Part shown: positions 1 to 6,387 of the stretch, piece by piece
Position numbering within the stretch: the stretch's first letter is position 1
How the letters are laid out: every line of letters begins with the position of its first letter
Source: Bacteroidales bacterium
Lineage (GTDB): Bacteria; Bacteroidota; Bacteroidia; Bacteroidales; UBA3824
Direction of reading: 5' to 3'
Assembly: GCA_017530465.1 (NCBI GenBank)
Contig: JAFXMJ010000112.1
Coordinates: forward strand, 1-14,088
Length of the DNA stretch: 14,088 bases
Notes under the pieces: generated by a model
Databases searched by the model: none
What the model was told of the DNA's origin: nothing
Seen by the model: only the letters and a program-made list of their open reading frames with translations
Translations under genes and position numbers: made by a program

Positions 1-242
1 ACGTGTGTGTCAATCTTGAAACGGCTGTCAATCTTGGGCATACGGTGGATAATGAACTTCATCCCAGCCACCACCCAGGTAAGCCCGCCGCGTTGCAACT
101 TGTCGATGCCCCAGGCAATCTCATTGGCGTGCAGACCGGCAATGTCGAGCATACAGTCGCCAAGAGCCGGCACCGTCATCCGCCCGGTGAGGTCGGTTTC
201 ATTGTGACGGACACTATATTCTTGCGTAAAAGTCTTTATCAT
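1..242 (-). CDS. Acyl-ACP thioesterase, N-terminal part (runs off the window)
   Basis: The first 80 codons of a minus-strand gene whose remainder lies before position 1; family members are usually around 240-250 aa. The ATG is at 242-240, with AAGG eight bases upstream as a plausible ribosome site. The peptide starts MIKTFTQEYSVRHNETDLTG and continues with the blocks RMTVPALGD, GLHANEIAWGI, LTWVVAGMKF and HRMPKIDSRFKIDT. This order is what I know from the hotdog-fold acyl-ACP thioesterases of Bacteroidales, where the sensor-like 'G(F/W)GI..L....TWV' and 'MP....F.I.T' blocks form the first hotdog. The enzyme releases free fatty acids from acyl carrier protein in the cytoplasm. It lies 159 bp downstream of manA on the same strand, separated by a repeat cluster. 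The catalytic residues lie beyond the window, so activity cannot be judged. Family assignment is from remembered motifs, not a search. Confidence 0.8.
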   Translation of the reverse strand, partial: MIKTFTQEYSVRHNETDLTGRMTVPALGDCMLDIAGLHANEIAWGIDKLQRGGLTWVVAGMKFIIHRMPKIDSRFKIDTH

Positions 243-289
243 AATACCTTAACGATAATTTTGCCGCCCACGGCGACGGATTTTTTTTT

Positions 290-400
290 AACGTCAATTA
301 CCGAAAATTTTTCGAGAATTACCGTCAATTTCCCCCAAAAATCGACAATTACTTTTAAAATTGACGACAATTGACGTTTAAATTGACGGTAATTGACGTT
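290..400. repeat. AATTGACG repeat / inverted-repeat cluster between manA and the thioesterase gene
   Basis: Four direct copies of AATTGACG start at 359, 369, 381 and 391, with spacings of 10, 12 and 10 bp. Two copies in the opposite sense (CGTCAATT) lie at 292-299 and 323-330. They build two overlapping perfect inverted repeats: 290-303 with 387-400 (14 bp, AACGTCAATTACCG) and 317-331 with 380-394 (15 bp). The two left arms compete for nearly the same right arm, so the RNA or single strand could switch between two hairpins. A run of nine T lies just outside at 281-289. The cluster fills most of the 159-bp gap downstream of the manA stop and upstream of the thioesterase start. It may be an operator array, a structured spacer RNA or a dispersed genomic repeat; the sequence alone does not decide. 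Confidence 0.85.
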
Positions 401-401
401 T

Positions 402-1364
402 CTACTCCTCATCAGCTGCCGTAGGCGGCTGCTTGATGTACACTTCGAGAAGCGTGGTCTTGCCGTCGGGGTAGAAACAGATATTCTTGATGGCGGCGGG
501 AATAAGCACCGTCTCGCCACGCTTGATTTCCACGGATTCCTCACAGCCCTCGCACTCAATGCGGCAGCCGCCGGCGGTACACATATATATAATAAAAGAG
601 TCAATCTCCGGAAAATCCTTCTCCACAGGCGCGTCGCACTCGAAGACATTGGTGGTGAAATACTTGCAGTCAACCACATTGACGGTGGCATTGACCTCCG
701 CCACATAATCGGTGCGGTAGTTGTCATACAATTTGTAATCGATGGCATCCACGGCAAGCTCTGTATGAAGCTCGCGAGAATTGCCATTGCTATCGCGGCG
801 GTCGTAGTCGTAGATGCGGTACGTAACGTCCGAAGTCTGCTGAATCTCAGCGATATGATTGCCGCCACCAATACCGTGCACACGTCCTGCCGGGATGAAG
901 AACACATCGCCGCGCTTCACCTTCACCTTGTTGAGGATATCCAAGAGACGGCCATTATTGAGGGCGTCGAGGTATTCATCCTTGCTCATCTCACGATTGA
1001 AACCATTGATGAGCTCCGCGCCATCCTCACAATCGAGCACATACCACATCTCCGTCTTGCCAAACGAATTGTGGCGTTCCGCCGCCAACTCGTCGCCAGG
1101 ATGCACCTGCACAGAAAGACGGTCGCGGGCGTCAATAAACTTAATCAGCAACGGAAATTCGTTGCCAAACTTCTCATACACGGCATCGCCGACAAGGTCG
1201 CCCATATAGACTTCGAGAAGCTCGTCGAGGGTGTTGCCGGCAAGAAAACCATTGCCAACCACCGACACATCGCCCTCCACGCCAGAAATCTGCCAACTCT
1301 CGCCGCCCCAAATCTTAGGCTTTACGATGGGCAAAAACTTAATAGGATACAAATTATTTTCCAT
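402..1364 (-). CDS. manA: Mannose-6-phosphate isomerase, class I
   Basis: A 320-aa cytoplasmic zinc enzyme that interconverts mannose 6-phosphate and fructose 6-phosphate, linking mannose use and GDP-mannose synthesis to glycolysis. The short class I form is clear: LSVQVHPGDE (Q86, H88), FGKTEMWYVL (E105), GDVFFIPAGRVHGIG (H163) and EIQQTSDVTYRIYDYDR. Q86, H88, E105 and H163 match the expected metal ligands. The N-terminal IVKPKIWGG block is also typical. The ATG at 1364-1362 is chosen although the frame is open to 1478: the extra 38 residues do not resemble the family, and a good -7 element at 1457-1464 would start the mRNA downstream of 1478. The C-terminal half is a cupin-like region ending IKQPPTAADEE. 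It is divergent from the membrane sensor gene and is followed by the thioesterase gene after the repeat cluster. Assignment is very secure. Confidence 0.94.
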   Translation of the reverse strand: MENNLYPIKFLPIVKPKIWGGESWQISGVEGDVSVVGNGFLAGNTLDELLEVYMGDLVGDAVYEKFGNEFPLLIKFIDARDRLSVQVHPGDELAAERHNSFGKTEMWYVLDCEDGAELINGFNREMSKDEYLDALNNGRLLDILNKVKVKRGDVFFIPAGRVHGIGGGNHIAEIQQTSDVTYRIYDYDRRDSNGNSRELHTELAVDAIDYKLYDNYRTDYVAEVNATVNVVDCKYFTTNVFECDAPVEKDFPEIDSFIIYMCTAGGCRIECEGCEESVEIKRGETVLIPAAIKNICFYPDGKTTLLEVYIKQPPTAADEE

Positions 1365-1456
1365 AAGGTCAATTAAAATTTTGTTATTTCGGCTTTCGGT
1401 ATTAAATTTGCATTTTGATAATGCAGACACCGTCGGCAGACGCCACAAGCCGAGCG

Positions 1457-1464
1457 CAAAGATA
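1457..1464 (-). promoter_or_regulatory. Putative manA promoter, -7 element TATCTTTG
   Basis: On the minus strand this reads TATCTTTG, a perfect match to the Bacteroidota -7 consensus TAnnTTTG. The mRNA would begin near 1450, giving a leader of about 85 nt before the ATG at 1364. I find no convincing TTG/TTTG at the usual 19-21 bp further upstream, so the -33 half is weak. It lies in the 292-bp divergent region 1365-1656, which contains no gene. Confidence 0.5.
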
Positions 1465-1573
1465 CAAAAAAAATCCAAGCTAACGACGGCTCAATGTCAA
1501 CGCCAACGGCAAATGTCTGAATGTCAGAGGATTGCACTTAAATATTTTTTTTAGAAAAAAAGACTGCAAACAC

Positions 1574-1604
1574 TTGCACATATAAAAAAAAAGATGTAAT
1601 TTTC
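1574..1604 (+). promoter_or_regulatory. Putative promoter of the HAMP-GAF-PAS sensor gene
   Basis: TTG at 1574-1576, then 20 bp, then TAATTTTC at 1597-1604: the Bacteroidota TTG-N20-TAnnTTTG form with one mismatch at the last base. Transcription would start near 1611, which places the TTG codon at 1609 outside the mRNA and supports the ATG at 1657. A perfect 10-bp palindrome, CGTTATAACG (1620-1629), lies just downstream of the predicted start and could be an operator. Confidence 0.4.
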
Positions 1605-1656
1605 TGATTTGAAAAAACACGTTATAACGCACGTACAAAAATCAACATACAGGCTT

Positions 1657-4446
1657 ATGAAAAAGCTCAATTTAGGCATAAAAACCAAGCTGAACCTTAT
1701 TCTGCTGTGTTCTATAATTCCCTTCGCCGTGGTGGGAATCACGTTTGGCGTATTGTTGTTCAAAAACAGCGACTACGACCAATACACCGAAAAGGTAATC
1801 AACATCAAGCTCTCGTATCTCCGCCTCAAAGAGAACGAGCAGTCGTTCCTGTTGTATTATCCCAACGACAATGTGTTCTTCAAGACCAACCAAAACTTGT
1901 ATCTGAGGGATTTTGAACTCGAAAGCAAGGAACTCAACAAAAATCTCGACGAGCTCCTCAACCTGCCGATGACCACAGACCTCGAACTCGGCGACAAAAT
2001 CTATATGCTCAAAGAAAACGCCGCAAGCTATGGCGACCTCCTCAAACTCACCGCCACAAAAATCTACCAGCGCGGCTCGTTCCAGACAGGCATCATCGGC
2101 GAAATTGAGCGCAGCTACGCCAACGCCGTCAACCAGGAATCGCTGCCTGCCAACGTCCTCACCTCGCTCAAAGAGATGGAGGTGCAGTACATCAACCGCA
2201 AAGACAATACTTACTACAACGATTTTATCGAGCTGTACACCCAATACCTCGGCAACGTCCCGGGCGCAACCGACGACATCGACCTCTCCACAATCGTGCG
2301 CAACGACACCACGCACACCGACTCCGTGGCTCGCGCCGTCAATACCAACAAGGCGTCCAAGCTCCTCAGAAACGCCGACAAGCTCAAACCGGTCAACGAT
2401 ATGAAGCGTTATTTCAACGCTCTCTCCAACATCGACAAGGAAATCGGCTTCAACCGTGAGGAAGGCCTCCTCTTCGACATCCAGATAGAAAGGTCTAAAC
2501 TCGAAAGCATCAACGACATCATCAAGTACGTGGAAGAAAAGCACCAAAGCACGTCCAAGAGTATGCGCAACCTCTACATCGCCATCATCGTGCTGATGCT
2601 GCTCACCGTATTGATCACTCACATAAGGATTTCCAAATTCATAACCAACGCCATCAACAAGCTCAGCGGATACGTATCGCAGCTCAGCAAAGGTATCCTG
2701 CCCGACAAGGAAATCGTCATCAACAACAACGACGAACTCGCCGAAATGGCGACAGACCTCAATACCTTCGCCCGGGGCTTGAAACAGACCACTGAATTTG
2801 CAACGGCAATCGGCGCAGGAAACCTCGACACCGACTTCAAGCCGCTCTCCGAAAGCGACATCCTCGGCAATTCGCTCCTCGAGATGCGCAGCAACCTCTA
2901 CAAATCGCAGCACGAAGACGAAAAACGCCAGCACGAAGACGAACTCCGCAAGTGGGCAAACGAAGGTCTCACGCAGTTCAGTGAAATCCTCCGTCAGAGC
3001 ACAAGCAACATCAAGGACTTGTCAAACAACGTCCTCAAAAACCTCATCCACTTCCTCGGTGCCAACCAGGGCGGTCTTTTCCTCTACAACGACACCGACA
3101 AGGAAGACATACACCTCGAACTCGTTTCGTCCTACGCATACAACCAGGAGCGCAAGAAGAAAAAGAAGATTTACCTCGGCGAAGGTCTCATAGGTACGTG
3201 TGCGATAGAAAAATCATACGTCTATCTCACCGACCTGCCCGACGACTACCTGACCATCACATCAGGCCTCGGCGCATCCAATCCGAGCAGCCTCCTGATT
3301 ATGCCGCTCAAAGTGGAAGAACAGATATTCGGCGTAATGGAAATCGCATCCTTCAAGAAGATGGAACGCCACGAAATCGACTTTGTGGAAAAGGTTTCGG
3401 AATCCATCGCGTCCACGCTCTCCATCGCAAAAATCAACCAGCGCACCGCCGAGCTACTCACACAGTCGCAGCAGCAGGCGGAGGAAATGGCATCGCAGGA
3501 AGAAGAAATGCGCCAAAACCTCGAAGAACTCCAGGCAACACAGGAAGAGTCGGCAAGGAAAGAGGCAGAGATGCAGTCGATCCTCAACGCCGTCCACAGC
3601 TCTTCGCTTGTAATCGAATACGACCTGCAAGGCCACATCACGAGCGTCAACGAATCATTCTGCCGCGCTCTCAACGTGCAGCGCGAACAAATCATCGGAC
3701 GCAACCAAGACGAATTCCGCGACACCAACGACAGCTACTCTTTGCAGGATTCTGACTTCTGGAACCGCATCAAGGACGGCGAGGTAATCAAGCGCACCGA
3801 CAAGTACCTCGTGTCGGGCGAGGAACACTGGCTGCAACAAGTATTCACGCCTATACTTGATTCTGACGGATTCCCGTACAAAATCCTCAACATGGCGACC
3901 GACATCACCACCAACAAGAAACAGGAGATAGAACTCCAAGTGCAGACCGACAAGATGGCGGCTCAGGAGGAAAAACTTCGTCAAAACCTCGACGAACTCC
4001 AAAAGACGCAGGAATCAATGGCGAAGCAGCAGGCAGAGCTCAACGAAATCAATACAAAACTCAAAAACAACGAGGAAATTCTGACCGCCGCCGTAGAAAA
4101 ATCCAAGGAGCAGGAGAAAGAACTCCAAGCAAAGGTGGCAGAACTCAACAAACTGCACCGCGAACTCGAAATCCAGCAGGCGGAAATCCTCGAACAAAAC
4201 CACACCCTCCAGGAGAAGGAAAAACTCCAGGCAAAGGCTCTCGAAGACGCCGACAAGAATCTCGAGCGCACAAGGGTGAAGATAATGGCAGAGTTTGTAA
4301 GAAACCTCTCAAGGCAAAGCAGCCTGATGGAGGAGGCAGAAGCAAAACTCTCGCAGGTGGACGGCGTACCGCCAGAAATCCTCGACGCAGTGCGCAACGC
4401 CAACAACGAATTCCAGATTCTTATTTCGAAATACCAAGTAGATTAA
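1657..4446 (+). CDS. Membrane sensor protein with HAMP, GAF, PAS and coiled coils; no output domain
   Basis: A 929-aa inner-membrane protein. Order: a first membrane segment at about residues 12-35; an extracytoplasmic sensor region of about 270 residues, largely helical; a second membrane segment at about 306-323 (LYIAIIVLMLLTVLITHI); a HAMP linker to about 385 followed by a second HAMP-like stretch (AIGAGNLDTDFKPLSESDIL); a GAF domain at about 440-590 (LGANQGGLFLYN, IYLGEGLIGTC, YLTDLPDDY); a coiled coil with EEEMRQNLEELQATQEE; a PAS domain at about 639-755 ending NMATDITTNKKQEIELQ; then a long coiled coil to about 885 and a 44-residue tail. No histidine-kinase, GGDEF, EAL, PP2C, MCP or HTH domain is visible. 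This layout is common in Bacteroidota sensor proteins, but its partner is unknown to me. It probably acts through the coiled coil on a separate protein. The ATG with AGG a few bases upstream (1651-1653) is preferred to the TTG at 1609. Confidence 0.85.
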   Translation: MKKLNLGIKTKLNLILLCSIIPFAVVGITFGVLLFKNSDYDQYTEKVINIKLSYLRLKENEQSFLLYYPNDNVFFKTNQNLYLRDFELESKELNKNLDELLNLPMTTDLELGDKIYMLKENAASYGDLLKLTATKIYQRGSFQTGIIGEIERSYANAVNQESLPANVLTSLKEMEVQYINRKDNTYYNDFIELYTQYLGNVPGATDDIDLSTIVRNDTTHTDSVARAVNTNKASKLLRNADKLKPVNDMKRYFNALSNIDKEIGFNREEGLLFDIQIERSKLESINDIIKYVEEKHQSTSKSMRNLYIAIIVLMLLTVLITHIRISKFITNAINKLSGYVSQLSKGILPDKEIVINNNDELAEMATDLNTFARGLKQTTEFATAIGAGNLDTDFKPLSESDILGNSLLEMRSNLYKSQHEDEKRQHEDELRKWANEGLTQFSEILRQSTSNIKDLSNNVLKNLIHFLGANQGGLFLYNDTDKEDIHLELVSSYAYNQERKKKKKIYLGEGLIGTCAIEKSYVYLTDLPDDYLTITSGLGASNPSSLLIMPLKVEEQIFGVMEIASFKKMERHEIDFVEKVSESIASTLSIAKINQRTAELLTQSQQQAEEMASQEEEMRQNLEELQATQEESARKEAEMQSILNAVHSSSLVIEYDLQGHITSVNESFCRALNVQREQIIGRNQDEFRDTNDSYSLQDSDFWNRIKDGEVIKRTDKYLVSGEEHWLQQVFTPILDSDGFPYKILNMATDITTNKKQEIELQVQTDKMAAQEEKLRQNLDELQKTQESMAKQQAELNEINTKLKNNEEILTAAVEKSKEQEKELQAKVAELNKLHRELEIQQAEILEQNHTLQEKEKLQAKALEDADKNLERTRVKIMAEFVRNLSRQSSLMEEAEAKLSQVDGVPPEILDAVRNANNEFQILISKYQVD

Positions 4447-4470
4447 TTATAGATTTATTCTTTCTCATCG

Positions 4471-4513
4471 AAAAGGCTGTTCAATTTCCACAAAAAATCG
4501 GACAGCCTTTTTT
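4471..4513 (+). terminator. Rho-independent terminator between the sensor and GH97 genes
   Basis: AAAAGGCTGT (4471-4480) pairs with ACAGCCTTTT (4502-4511) to give a 10-bp stem with a 21-nt loop, followed by T through 4513. It begins 24 bp after the sensor stop codon and ends only 14 bp before the GH97 ATG. It is therefore also placed to attenuate or shield GH97 if transcripts read through. Confidence 0.8.
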
Positions 4514-4527
4514 ATTACAACGACTAT

Positions 4528-6384
4528 ATGACACGCATACTTTCAATAATTCTGATACTTATCGCCGCCATTGGCACAATACACGCACAGCCGACCAAAG
4601 GCATCGCATCAGTCAAATCGCCCGACGGCAAGACATCAATCATCATCTACAAAATCAACGACACCACACTTGCCTTCTCAGTATCGCGCTCTCAAAAGAC
4701 ATACATCGACACCGCACAGACTTTCATCTCCTACGGCAAGACATACCAAAACGCCATCAAGCCCATATACCTCTCCAACATAAGGCAGACCGCCAAACGC
4801 GACACCCTGCGCACCAACTTCGGCGAGAGGAAAGTGCAGATAGACCATTACAACGAACTCGCAATCACTTTCAAAGACGGACAATTGGTCAACACACTGA
4901 AAATCAGGGCGTACAACCACGGCTTTGCCTCTGGCGTCGAAATCATCAACCCACAAAAACTCACCGTGGACGACTACCACACCACATACCACTGGACCAA
5001 TAGAAACATCTACCACCTATTCGACACCAAATCGGAAAACGGCTACAACTCCCTAATGGGCAAGGACAGGGCATCAGCACTCGCCCCCACCCTGACAATT
5101 GCGACCTCCGACACGCTCTTCGCGCTCACCAACGAAGCCGCCAACTACGAATTTTTCACCCGCGCAAAGATAACTATGGACAATTTCAGCACCACGATTG
5201 CGCAAACGGGACTATACCAAATCGCCAACTACTACACGCCGTGGCACTACGTTGTTTTAGCCGACAATATCAACGACTACATCGAAGGCAAATACCTGCT
5301 CTACTCGCTCAACTTCAAGCCAACCAGCAATTATAACTGGGTGAAGCCCGGCAAGGCATACCGCCACGTCGGCAACAAAGATGCTGACTTCGCCACCGAC
5401 AGGGTGAAAATCTCGATAGACTTCGCCGCCAAGATGAAGTTTCAATACGTCCTTTTGGACAACGGCTGGTACGGCTTGGGCTACGACAACGAATTTGACC
5501 CCGCCTCCGACCCCACAAAAACAGTCAGTACGCTCGACCTCCCCGAAGTCATCAAATACGCCAAGCAAAAAGGCATAGGCATTTTGGTTTACGTCAATAA
5601 GACGGCGTTGAACGAATTTCCGGCAGACAGTGTATTAACAATATACAGCAAACTCGGCATCAAGGGCGTCAAGCTCGGATTTTTCAAAAACCGTACACCG
5701 ATGGACAATGTGCAGGCAAGCCGCATCATCACCAAATGCGCGACGCTCGGCCTCGTGGTCAACGTCCACGACGAATACCGCTCCACCGGCGTGGAAAGGC
5801 TCTACCCCAACCTACTCACCTGCGAAGGCCTGCGCGGCAACGAACACCTCGACAATACAGGCAACCATACCACGCTCCTGCCTTTCATCAGGTATATGAC
5901 CGGTGCAGCCGACTACACCATCTGTTACGACGCCGCCGGAGGTTCGCGCCTCGATTTGCAGACCACCAAGGCGCACCAGCTCGCACTGTCAATAATACTT
6001 TTTAGCCCGCTGCAACACATTTTCTGGTACGGCTCGCCCGAATGGTACTCCAACGAAATGGAAACCGAGCTTTTCAAAAGAGTGCCCACCGTCTGGGACG
6101 ACTTCAAGGTAATCGACGGCTACCCGAGGCGGCATTATGCCCTCGCACGGCGCAGTGGCAACACTTGGTACGTGGCGGCGATTGCAGGACTTTTGCAGAC
6201 CGACATCGAATTTCCGCTGTCCAAAATCTCACAAAAAACCTGCTCTGTCACTCTCTACGAGGACGACACCAACAACGCCAGCATCCGCAAAAAAACATTC
6301 ACCGCCACCCCCTCCGACATCCTCAAAATGTCTATCCGCCCCAATTCGGGATGCGTGATGGTGATAGAGCCGGTGGGGAAATAG
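4528..6384 (+). CDS. Glycoside hydrolase family 97 protein (alpha-glycosidase-like), secreted
   Basis: A 618-aa protein with a signal peptide (ILSIILILIAAIGTIHAQ, cleavage probably after the HAQ region), so periplasmic or outer-membrane side. The architecture fits GH97: an N-terminal beta-sandwich starting SVKSPDGKTSIIIY, a barrel with FQYVLLDNGWYG, GIKGVKLGFF (about 379-386), VNVHDEYRSTG (about 411-420), YPNLLTCEGLRGNEHL (E433, E439) and TLLPFIRYMTGAADYT, and a C-terminal beta domain. GH97 enzymes act on alpha-glucosides or alpha-galactosides, some inverting and some retaining. The retaining aspartate, usually in a V-D-F motif, reads L-G-F here (G384), and D415 sits where the SusB-type histidine-glutamate motif would be, so mechanism and substrate are open. 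It has no SusC/SusD partners nearby. No promoter is evident; a terminator hairpin ends 14 bp before the ATG. Its stop codon directly abuts that of the convergent beta-barrel gene. Confidence 0.9.
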   Translation: MTRILSIILILIAAIGTIHAQPTKGIASVKSPDGKTSIIIYKINDTTLAFSVSRSQKTYIDTAQTFISYGKTYQNAIKPIYLSNIRQTAKRDTLRTNFGERKVQIDHYNELAITFKDGQLVNTLKIRAYNHGFASGVEIINPQKLTVDDYHTTYHWTNRNIYHLFDTKSENGYNSLMGKDRASALAPTLTIATSDTLFALTNEAANYEFFTRAKITMDNFSTTIAQTGLYQIANYYTPWHYVVLADNINDYIEGKYLLYSLNFKPTSNYNWVKPGKAYRHVGNKDADFATDRVKISIDFAAKMKFQYVLLDNGWYGLGYDNEFDPASDPTKTVSTLDLPEVIKYAKQKGIGILVYVNKTALNEFPADSVLTIYSKLGIKGVKLGFFKNRTPMDNVQASRIITKCATLGLVVNVHDEYRSTGVERLYPNLLTCEGLRGNEHLDNTGNHTTLLPFIRYMTGAADYTICYDAAGGSRLDLQTTKAHQLALSIILFSPLQHIFWYGSPEWYSNEMETELFKRVPTVWDDFKVIDGYPRRHYALARRSGNTWYVAAIAGLLQTDIEFPLSKISQKTCSVTLYEDDTNNASIRKKTFTATPSDILKMSIRPNSGCVMVIEPVGK

Positions 6385-6387
6385 TTA
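6377..6387 (+). repeat. Left copy of 11-bp direct repeat GGAAATAGTTA at a stop|stop junction
   Basis: GGAAATAGTTA here is identical to, and in the same orientation as, 10471-10481, 4094 bp away. It includes the GH97 TAG stop (6382-6384) and the reversed TAA stop of the beta-barrel gene (6385-6387). The two stops alone explain at most the last six bases, not the preceding GGAAA. Confidence 0.9.

Noticed and set aside
393..1376. Long open frame on the plus strand opposite manA
   Set aside because: It lies entirely over a secure gene, its translation has no recognisable domain, and its amino-acid use looks like the complement of manA codons.
1365..1478. N-terminal extension of ManA to 1478
   Set aside because: Family homology begins at the ATG at 1364, and the -7 box at 1457-1464 puts transcription start inside the extension.
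1609..1656. TTG start adding 16 residues to the sensor protein
   Set aside because: The likely transcription start is near 1611, the extra residues are not membrane-like, and the ATG at 1657 has an AGG upstream and directly precedes the first membrane segment.
1672..2934. 420-codon open frame on the minus strand opposite the sensor gene
   Set aside because: Low-complexity V/F/E-rich translation typical of an antisense shadow, and the plus-strand frame is a convincing sensor protein.
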